This document shows positions 21,400 through 29,917 of a DNA stretch of 64,000 bases, one piece after another; the stretch's first letter is position 1, and every line of letters begins with the position of its first letter. Source of the stretch: Ctena decussata (lineage: Eukaryota > Mollusca > Bivalvia > Lucinida > Lucinidae). The DNA is taken from NCBI GenBank assembly GCA_963989385.1, contig OZ022501.1, positions 19,430,102-19,494,101 of the forward strand, in the 5' to 3' direction. Both the position numbers and the translations under genes were made by a program. A model generated the notes under the pieces. The model was not told the origin of the DNA and made no database searches. It worked only from the letters and a program-made list of their open reading frames with translations.

Positions 21400-22162
21400 T
21401 TTAGAACTTTTACAGTATGAAGCCTTGATCATCATCTCTAGTGTTATTGGCAGCAGCTCTCAAGTACAGCATTATTGCCTTATTGGTTATTACTTCAACT
21501 TTTGACATTGTTTTAGTAAACAAACAACACGTCTGCAACAGCCGCTGGCTCAAGCTATCAGTGCAGCATTATGGAATTTCAATATTTCCCAGGGATGCCA
21601 TAGCCTGGCAGTCCAAGAAGTCATTTCTCACCACAAGGAAAGGTGCTCAAGGCACTTTCAATTAGATTGATGGCTTAATTAATGCAGTAATGTAAATATA
21701 TGCCAGGGACATTACCTGTGGGACTTCGAGAAGTATACTCAGGTGTGTTTACTGGTTGTCAAAGGTTCAGTACAAAAGAATAGATTTTCGGTGCTGTTGT
21801 TGTTTGTTCTCTATGATACTTCTGGACTTTAAGACCATATCACTGATGTCTTGCTGTATTGTGGAGAAAGACAGTACCTGCACATAACCTTCCCACCTTC
21901 AACAGGCAGTTTGTGCTTCCATAGGTGACCCAAGCTAGATGAGATTCATAGAAGTGAGAAGTCAATGATTATTCTATGCAAACTATATGCATACTGAGCC
22001 ACAGAGACCTCCAAAATACAAGGACTTGCATTTACCTGGTAGAAAATCTGGTGTGGTAAAAATGCATTGATATCCTAAAATTACTATTTTAGATGCATTT
22101 TAGGGAACTGGTGCATTCAGGTGTATGGGTAAACCTTCTTGTATTTCCACTGTTTATACAAA
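21400..22162. other. Unassigned intron
   Basis: No gene or repeat family is recognised. Confidence 0.5.
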
Positions 22163-22400
22163 TGAGCCGCGACTCGAGAAAACCAACAATGTGGTTGTGC
22201 ACCCAGGGCACACTCAGATCAACCTGGGCAACCACTCAGACTAATCAAACTCTTCGCTCAGTGCTTAAAGGGTAGCTAAGGGTCTAAACTACCTCCATGC
22301 GGACAGCGAAGACTCTGATCAGACTGGGTGGATGCCCAGGCTGATCTGAGTCTGCGCTGTCCGCACATCCACATTGTTGGTTTTCTCGCGTCGTGGCTCA
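22163..22400. mobile_element. Family F MITE, copy 2
   Basis: It runs from TGAGCCGCGACTCGAGAAAA to TTTTCTCGCGTCGTGGCTCA, with the ~90-bp arms well preserved. It lies 7.5 kb from copy 1 with the same orientation of the asymmetric centre. Confidence 0.85.
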
Positions 22401-24086
22401 AATCATAGAAACAAGTTTCAAGACTGTATTTGCCTGCCACAATGATGAAATGCTTCCAAAAAGGGGATCCTTACTTACTGAGGAGTAATTTTGTTCCTCT
22501 AAGAGCTGACCCCTTTTGGAGAATGGCAACAAAAATGAAAATGACAGAGTTGCTTCCCTTGAAAGTGTTCTCGTTGACCTTAACAGTACCTATGGATCCT
22601 ACTGTTAACCGAGAATTAGAGGAAATATTCACAGAGTTTTGCAATGACAATTAGTCACATTCTGGTTCTTGGCCAAAGGCAGTTCAGGAAAGGACGGGTT
22701 ACACTTTGGCCATTTTTGTGCCCACGACCGATCTTGATAAAATTTATGTTGATAAAAGCTTGGCATTTGGCAGTTTATATCAGCACATTTTTAAGTTTGC
22801 GGTGTCATAGATAATCACGTGACTTCCGGTTTATTGCATATGGGGTGCAGAACGGGGTACACTAACTACCTGCGGTTTTTCGATATAATCGGCAATTCCG
22901 CTGACATATCAGCCCTCAAAACTGACAGATATAATACTTTTGGTTCTTATCCACAGTCTAAAAGAGATATTTCCGCTCAAAACATCTTGTAAGGAGAAAT
23001 TTCATTTGTTTTTTTACGAAACCTCAGAAAAGTAGATTTTACAAGTGTTAATTAACACAATAATAAGCATGTAAGCATTTGTTTTTGTGAAAATAATGAA
23101 ACAAATGAACAGGAAGTCGATTACAACCGACCAATATTGTTAAGCAAATATATTTTTGGCGCAACGCTTTGCACGCTTGTGCTCTTGCAAGTGCGTGAAA
23201 AGGTCATCCACTTTCTTCTTTTCTTAAGCATTATTCACTACTTATACATATAATGAAAGCTTCATCATATCCAATATTAATAAACACGTATGAAATATTA
23301 TGTATGGCTGCTACACAGGTACAGATGTTTAAAATATTAGACAAAATCAGTGAACCAAGAAATTAAGGTCACAGGGACCTACATGTAGTACAAAATGAGA
23401 CGCAGTGACTTACTATTCCAAGTCCGAGGAAGATTCAATTAAATATTAGTTCGAAATAAAACATTTATTCAATGGATCCTGAAATGCAAGTCACAATGAC
23501 CTAACAAATAGTATGACGTCATTTGCAATGTCTGACCGAATCATTGTCTTTAGTATGATGCATATATAATGTTGAATATATAAGAAAAGAACAGTGAACT
23601 TTTAAATATATGTCACAGTAACCTACAAATAGTATGCGGATTTTTTTAAAATCGTTTGACTGACCAACTATTTGTTATTATGTTGCAAATCCAAAAACCA
23701 TGTTGAGAAATAAGTGAAAATCCTGGTCCATGCATGAAGTTTAAAGACTCAGTGTGCATGAATGCTTTGCAGTTCCTACATTTAATGGATATGATCTGAT
23801 CAAATATCAGCACTCTTACCCCGACGCAAAGATATCAAAAGAGGTAAGGAAAAAGCTCATCCAAGTAACTTTTCATACAAAGTTAGTGGACCAAAGTTCA
23901 AGGTCACAGAATTTTACAATGCATCAGCTTCAGGCAGAGGAATACATCACATGATCTGACCACGTCGCAACATTATAACATCACAGGTTATATCACAGCA
24001 TGATGATGGAGGACATTCAGTCTAACGCCTTACATACGCATATTACGCCATACCGATACGCATGCCCAGCGCCGCGCCCCTCCCTT

Positions 24087-24087
<1 letters not shown>
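22401..24087. other. Unassigned intron
   Basis: About 22450-22580 has weak family Q words (TTGCTTCCCTTGAAAGTG). One CRE palindrome lies at 23514-23521. No gene is recognised. Confidence 0.45.
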
Positions 24088-24143
<56 letters not shown>

Positions 24144-24170
24144 ACACACACACACATACACACACACGGA
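24088..24170. repeat. Poly-C tract plus (CA)n
   Basis: About 55 consecutive C residues (24088-24142) are followed by ACACACACACATACACACAC. The proline-rich and glycine-rich translations on the two strands come only from this tract. Confidence 0.9.
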
Positions 24171-24350
24171 ATCCTTGGGAGGTGCATTACGAACACATAC
24201 TACATAGATGAACACTTTGAGAAAGATGTGTTGTGTCGAATAATGCCTCTATTTTCTATCAGTGACAAAATACACTGCTGCGATTTTGATAAAAATCCTT
24301 TAGTCCTAGTGTTGGATACATGAAAATTTACCAAAAAAGTTTATTTTTCG

Positions 24351-24450
24351 CTTACTCCTACCCTCGTAACCACTGTAATATAACCCGATTATGATGAATA
24401 TGTATATTATATGTAAAAATTGTAGTGGTTACGAGGGTAGGATGAAGTGA
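24351..24450. repeat. Mini foldback, ~100 bp
   Basis: CTTACTCCTACCCTCGTAAC (with CACT next) is complemented by AGTGGTTACGAGGGTAGGAT. The loop is AT-rich. Confidence 0.75.
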
Positions 24451-25474
24451 AATTTGGATGCATAGTAGACGTTGGTAGTTCAAATTCCCATAGGCTCAAT
24501 GTTAAATGTTGCAGACAGTACATGTATTCAGTCGCAAAATTAACCTAAAAGGCAATAAAATACGGGAAAATGAAATCATACAGAATAAACTAGAAACATG
24601 TTGCTAACATTTCTGCATGTTTTTGTGGTTATCTGCCTACCTTCGAAAATCGGCCATTTCAGTGGGCACATTGCAATAGTAAAGTGTAACTCGTCCTTTA
24701 TTATTGCAAAACCAATTTTGGGAGAGCTATGCCAGCCAGAAAAGCCAGCAGAAATCATTGATGGTATACCATATTTCCCATTGTAGAGATGGTGGAAAAA
24801 TATGTCTTAAAAATGGTATTAAATGTAAAAAAGAGGACACCCAAGGGGCATTGGTAGTTGAAAACTCAGTGGCATTCAACACATGAATAGAGACTGTCAT
24901 TTAACTCATACCAGTAATAGGGAACTCTTTTCTCAGAAGATTCCTGCAGTATAAAAATAAACTGTGACTGAAAATGATTTTCCAAAATGGGAGTAGCAAT
25001 CATGCAAAAGGTTTGGGAAAATCTACACTGCGGCAGAAGGATAATTTACTTATTTGATTATGTATAAAAATAATGTATTTTAGAGCATTTTAATGTTCCG
25101 CTTTCTGCAGGAGTTCCTGCCGAGGTCTACTGGGTATTACTACATACGTCAATGACACATATTAACATACTGATTTGCTATAGCAAATCCTGTTGCCATG
25201 AGGGAAACTGACACAGGTTTACCAAAGCAGGATATTAAACTTGAATTTAAAACAATCAAAATGAAAGGATGTTTTTGTTAATCTAATATTAAAGCTCTGA
25301 TTTTACGCTGAGCCATACTTTTTTGTCGCTACTTCTAATTCAAAAGACAAAAAGGGATGGATTAGGTATGCTTCATCAAATGTTTTGTGCTTTAAATTGA
25401 AATTATGTAGGTTTCTTGGGATTCAGTTTGAATAAACTATAAGGCCAGATGGTACACTTTCAAGAGGAGAAACT
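24451..25474. other. Unassigned intron
   Basis: No gene or repeat family is recognised. Confidence 0.5.
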
Positions 25475-25715
25475 CTGTTTTCATTTTTGCCACCCTTCCC
25501 AATTGGGATCAGTTTTCAAAGGGAAAGAATTAGCTTTAATAAAAGCAACTTCTTTCTCATAAGCATATATGTTGGAAGGGCGCTGTCATCCAGGGAAGCA
25601 AACAGGAGGTCGTGAAGGTTGTTTCCCTTTGTAAAAATAACATAAAAATATGGAGGTGTACCCATTCACATTAAAAGCCCAGAAATACATTCTTTTCTTT
25701 CTTTCTTTCTTTCTT
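25475..25715. repeat. Family Q repeat followed by (TTTC)n
   Basis: TTTTTGCCACCCTTCCCAAT, GGGGATCA-like words, GGGAAGCAAACAGGAGGTCG and TTGTTTCCCTTTG match other Q copies. A (TTTC)n tract lies at about 25694-25715. Confidence 0.5.
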
Positions 25716-26355
25716 CCTTCACATAATACTGTATGCCCTAGCGGACATTCTAGGCATGTTGGGCTGTCAAGCAGTCCAAGCATGTAAATAGATAAGTCTA
25801 AAAAGTAAAAGCATGATAGTGAGTGAAAAAGCTTTAGGTGTCAGAACAAGAAGCTTAACCCCTTGTTAGCATTGTACTAAAGCTAGCACTAATGGAGGCA
25901 AACCATGTTCGTCACTGCTAATATATCTTGTGACTGCAGCTGGCTGTCTGTGGTGAGCAGTATAATTACTGGCAGTGTTTGTCACTGGTAATGTTGAGGA
26001 GAGACTGGTAGTGAGCAGTGACTGGTAGTGACTGTTCATGGCTAACCCTACAAGCTTGTAAAGGTACTAGAGCAAAAACAAATGGCACTCTGACATGACT
26101 GTAGCTCATTAATGATCACCTGTACTATGAAAGGCTTCCCTAACTGGGAACAACTTTCAAGGTAATTGAAAAACGTGGCTCAACTCATTGATTTAAAGGG
26201 AAGCCAAGGTAGATTTTAAAGTACAAAAAAATAGTAAACAATAGATGATGTGAGAATTCTCAAGATTTCAGATCAGTCACGATACATACAAATGATAGGT
26301 TTCAGAAATGTCAACAGACACAAATATTATGTAAATTCAAGAAAGGATCAGCAAG
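25716..26355. other. Unassigned intron left of the DIRS element
   Basis: It contains loose GACTGGTAGTGA repeats near 25950-26030. No gene is recognised. Confidence 0.5.
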
Positions 26356-26400
26356 CAAATCTAGAAAATTTTAATTTAATTTTCATATTTGTGAGTTATA

Positions 26401-26547
26401 CCTACGATACATCTAAATATTGCTCTCCGGGGAATCACCCGACTACCGCAGAAAAACGAGTACCGGAACTTTTGTACCGGCATTTAGTAGAATACCGCAC
26501 CGGTTGTTCGGTAATTAGAACGACCGGTGACCATAATTCAATTTACC
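26401..26547. repeat. DIRS inverted terminal repeat (3' end of element)
   Basis: 147 bp from CCTACGATACATC to CATAATTCAATTTACC are complemented base for base, as far as I can check by eye, by 32616-32762. It is extended outward by about 45 bp (26356-26400) that has no counterpart at the other end but reappears in the ICR. Confidence 0.93.
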
Positions 26548-26590
26548 GATGCAAAAAACTGATAAACTGAGGGGAGGTGGAGGGAGTATG

Positions 26591-26687
26591 ATTTAGATGT
26601 ATCGTAGGTATAACTCACAAATATGAAAATTAAATTAAAATTTTCTAGATTTGTTTCGTTAAACCTACGATACATCTAAATATTGCT
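26591..26687. repeat. DIRS internal complementary region (ICR)
   Basis: 26591-26653 is the inverse of the outer 26358-26420 end, and 26649-26687 is the inverse of the outer 32738-32777 end. The two meet at ATTTG. In the DIRS model this segment templates joining of the two ends in a single-strand circle. Confidence 0.9.
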
Positions 26688-26838
26688 GATTAGCACATTA
26701 ATGGATGGTGGGCTTAGTAAGAAAAACTTACCAAGCCGAGGACAAAAGTTCACTTCGCCGTTAAGACATCGACCATATGGCAAGAGGGTCGCTAGCCTCA
26801 CACCGCGAAAAAACCCTGAATAGGGTACTGAATTTTGA

Positions 26839-26875
<37 letters not shown>

Positions 26876-26906
26876 ACCCCAGTATTTACATATAAGTATG
26901 TACAAA

Positions 26907-27941
26907 CTAAAGAACAGAAGTAACAGGCACAACCACTGCTTGTGCTGCTACTACAGGGCCTAGGCCGGCCAGGCTACTTGCCAAAACTGAGGTATCCCTC
27001 AGATAAAATCTAATAAAAGAGTTTTCTGAAGACCAAAATCCTGCCTTCACAACATCTTCAAGTGGGATCTTGTTTGACCAAGCCCAAGATGAAGCTAGAG
27101 CCCTAACTTCATGAGCATTTACAGAGACTTGGTTCAAATTCCCAGTTCCATAAGCCAATTTAATGGTCTGAACAATCCACCTAGAAATAGTGTCACATGA
27201 AATCTCCTTATCATAAGAATCCAGGTGAGAAATAAATAGCCTTTTACGACCCTTTCTCCTAGATAAAACCCTGTCAAGATATATCTTAAGAGCTCTAACT
27301 GGACAAAGCATAGAATCTTGACCTGAGAGTGAAGGCAAAGAAATCGGAGAACTCAAAACTGATGGAAGCTGATTCTTTGCCAGAAACCCAGGAAAAGTAG
27401 ATAAACAGACTGACTGATCCGAAAACAGAACATCAGAACAGGACAAGGCATGAATTTCGCTACGCCTGCGACCAGATGCCAAAGCAGTGAGAAATACAGT
27501 CTTAAAGGTCAGTTCCTTAAAACCACATGAATCGAGAGGTTCGAAGGGTGCAGATTTCAATGCGGAAAGAACTACAGCAAGATCCCATTTTGGAAAATGA
27601 GGCCTTGTCCTAGGACGTTCCAGCTCAAAACTTCTAACTACGTCAGACAGAACAGACTGATTGGAGAAGTCAATATTTGAAATCTGCTTCAACGTAGTCG
27701 AAATAGCCGAACGATAGCCCTTAACTGTGGCTGGAGAAAAGTTCTTATCATGCAAAGAGATTAAAAATTCTCCAAACATATTCACAGAAGGATTGAAGGG
27801 ATCCATTTCCCTTCTGATGCACCAATCCACCCAAGATTTCCACCTGTAATCGTACAGATTGTTTGTGGAAGATCTTTTTGCGGAATAGATTCGACTGGCA
27901 ACTGACTGAGAAATGCCTGTCGCTTGCAAGCGTTGTTGCAT
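26907..27941 (-). CDS. DIRS tyrosine recombinase (YR)
   Basis: It encodes 344 aa from the ATG at 27941 to the stop at 26907. It is expected to integrate the circular retrotransposon DNA by strand exchange through a phosphotyrosine. Residues 1-110 form an N-terminal SAM-like region (LYDYRWKSWVDWC, ATVKGYRSAIS). The catalytic domain shows the first arginine box ALASGRRRSEIHAL (R159 likely), then NAHEVRALASSWA (H277, R280), AGFW (300-303), and the nucleophile in FIRFYLRD (Y313). These match the DIRS YR family. The frame has no stop for 647 codons upstream of this ATG, so a longer protein, starting inside the RT gene in another frame, is possible. It overlaps the RT/RNase H stop by 160 nt. Translation is probably by internal initiation or shift, not shown by the sequence. 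Confidence 0.9.
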   Translation of the reverse strand: MQQRLQATGISQSVASRIYSAKRSSTNNLYDYRWKSWVDWCIRREMDPFNPSVNMFGEFLISLHDKNFSPATVKGYRSAISTTLKQISNIDFSNQSVLSDVVRSFELERPRTRPHFPKWDLAVVLSALKSAPFEPLDSCGFKELTFKTVFLTALASGRRRSEIHALSCSDVLFSDQSVCLSTFPGFLAKNQLPSVLSSPISLPSLSGQDSMLCPVRALKIYLDRVLSRRKGRKRLFISHLDSYDKEISCDTISRWIVQTIKLAYGTGNLNQVSVNAHEVRALASSWAWSNKIPLEDVVKAGFWSSENSFIRFYLRDTSVLASSLAGLGPVVAAQAVVVPVTSVL

Positions 27942-29917
27942 AGCAACCAAGCGTGAAGGCGGAATACTTGAGGGGTGGGATGCAACATTCTGGACATTGG
28001 CTGATACAGCAAATCCCTTTTCAAAGGAAGACGAACTGCAGGTGCCACCAGAAGTGACAGAAGTAGAGGGTACCATGCTTGTCCTTCCCAAAGAGGAGCA
28101 ATGAGGCACACTAAACACTCTTCTTCCTGAATTTTCCTGAGGCAAGGAAGAATCAGTGGAAATGGAGGGAATGCATATGCCCACATCCCGAGCCAACTCA
28201 GACTCAGTGCATCTGTTGCATATGCCTCTGGATCCAGAACAGGAGACACGAACAGAGGTAATTTCCTGTTCAGACGAGTTGCAAATAGATCCAAATGAGG
28301 TTTGCCCCAAATATGAAAAATCTGAGATGCCACTCTCGGACTGAGGGACCATTCTGTTTGAACAATGTTCCCTTTCCTGGATAAGCAGTCTGCTAGGGTA
28401 TTCAGCCTCCCAGGTAAATATCTGGCCTTGATGTGAACTTCCTCCTGAGCACACCATAATGCAATCTCTACTGCTAGATTGCTCAAGGTTCGAGAGTGAG
28501 TCCCCCCCTGTTTGTTCACATAGGCCGCCACTGTTGTGTTGTCCGTGGCAAGCAACACTGAATGACCCTTGACGTGAACTGCAAAAGCTTGAAGAGCCAA
28601 CAAGACTGCTTTCATTTCTAGAACATTGATGTGTTGTTCTTTGAAAGACAGGGACCAAAGACCCGAGGCCATGTGATTGTCCATGTGAGCCCCCCAACCC
28701 TCCAGGCTTGAATCTGTAAAAAGATGTAGCTGTGGAGGAGGAGGATGAAGAGGAGACATGGCCATTAGAAAGTCCATGTCCATCCAAGGACTCACTGCCT
28801 TGCAAAACCAAGGACCTAAAGGGATCTTGTTGTCCCACAAAGCCAGTGCTTGACACCACCTGTCCTTGAGTTCCCACTGGAGGGACCTCTTGAAAGCTTT
28901 CCCTAGTGGAAGAAGATTGGCCATAGACTCCATCTGACCCAGAATGGAATATAATTGGCGAGCTGAAGCTTCTTTGGCTCCCCACAACTTGGTCAATGCT
29001 TGTTGAAAAGAGACAATGTTGACCTGAGAGGGACCAATTAATGCTAGGCCGAGCTTGAAACCAGCACCTAGGAAAGTGAAGTCCTGAACTGGAACTAGTT
29101 CTGACTTTCCCCAGTTGGGAATAAAGCCTAGATCTAGAATAATCTTCAGGAGCCTTCTGCTGTGAAGCCATGATAGGGTTTCTGACGCTGAAGGTTGTAA
29201 CCAGTCGTCCAGGTATGCATGGACTCGAATACCTTGACGCCGAACATGACTCAAGACTGTTTTCAAGACTCGAGTGAACACATACGGACTTACAGAGAGG
29301 CCGAACGGCAAGGCTCGAAACTGGTAAACTTTCCCTTCGAAAACGAACCGAAGATAACGTCGTGATCGCCGATGGATGCCGATGTGGAAGTATGCATCCT
29401 TGAGATCGAGAGAAGTTACCCAGTCGCCTTTCTGAAGAGCTTGTCTGATTGAGTTCAGTGTCTCCATTTTGAAATGGGGACATAGAACAAATTGATTGAG
29501 ACGAGAAAGGTCTATCACTGGTCGCCAACCTCCTGACCTTTTCTGCACCAGAAAAATGCGACTGAAGAACCCTCTCCTGGGATGAACCCCTGTTACTTCT
29601 TCGATAGCCTGCTTTTGAAGTAATGACCTCACTTCGTCTCTCAAGATTTCCAACTTGACAGGATCTTGAGGCATACGAGTACACCATCTTGGTGGAGACA
29701 GAAATAGTCGAGGAAGGACACTTAATTGAATTCGATACCCACTTCGGACGACAGACAGTGTCCAAACATCCGAAGTAATCTTTTCCCAGGCCTTTAGGAA
29801 GAAAGAAATTCTTCCTCCTGTTGGCAGGTGTGATCTTGGAACCTGCTCTGGGCATGAACCACAAATTGTCATGCCTTGACAAGCCTGGGAACCGAAGTGG
29901 GCACCCCTAAGGGGCAC
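27782..29917 (-). CDS. DIRS reverse transcriptase / RNase H
   Basis: The frame is open for 711 codons. The given start at 29917 is GTG. The first ATG is codon 16 at 29872, so 696 aa is the conservative product. The RT core lies at about 110-290: VQKRSGGWRPVIDLSRLNQF, motif A SLDLKDAY (D171), FGLSVSPYVF, and the catalytic YLDD at 235-238. RNase H lies at about 398-515 with FTDSS (D402), NVLEMKA (E434), ATDNTT (D459) and NTLADCLSR (D510). After it comes a block HLDLFATRLNRKLPLFVSPV...YAFPP (541-585), characteristic of DIRS polyproteins where a methyltransferase-like domain has been described. I see no convincing DPPY motif, so that label is tentative. It overlaps the gag stop by 11 nt in the +1 frame, suggesting frameshift, reinitiation or spliced expression. 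Confidence 0.93.
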   Translation of the reverse strand: MPLRGAHFGSQACQGMTICGSCPEQVPRSHLPTGGRISFFLKAWEKITSDVWTLSVVRSGYRIQLSVLPRLFLSPPRWCTRMPQDPVKLEILRDEVRSLLQKQAIEEVTGVHPRRGFFSRIFLVQKRSGGWRPVIDLSRLNQFVLCPHFKMETLNSIRQALQKGDWVTSLDLKDAYFHIGIHRRSRRYLRFVFEGKVYQFRALPFGLSVSPYVFTRVLKTVLSHVRRQGIRVHAYLDDWLQPSASETLSWLHSRRLLKIILDLGFIPNWGKSELVPVQDFTFLGAGFKLGLALIGPSQVNIVSFQQALTKLWGAKEASARQLYSILGQMESMANLLPLGKAFKRSLQWELKDRWCQALALWDNKIPLGPWFCKAVSPWMDMDFLMAMSPLHPPPPQLHLFTDSSLEGWGAHMDNHMASGLWSLSFKEQHINVLEMKAVLLALQAFAVHVKGHSVLLATDNTTVAAYVNKQGGTHSRTLSNLAVEIALWCAQEEVHIKARYLPGRLNTLADCLSRKGNIVQTEWSLSPRVASQIFHIWGKPHLDLFATRLNRKLPLFVSPVLDPEAYATDALSLSWLGMWAYAFPPFPLILPCLRKIQEEECLVCLIAPLWEGQAWYPLLLSLLVAPAVRLPLKRDLLYQPMSRMLHPTPQVFRLHAWLLCNNACKRQAFLSQLPVESIPQKDLPQTICTITGGNLGWIGASEGKWIPSILL

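Noticed and set aside
24000..24323. Proline-rich 107-aa frame and glycine-rich frame on the opposite strand
   Set aside because: Both come only from the ~55-nt poly-C tract. There is no other coding evidence.
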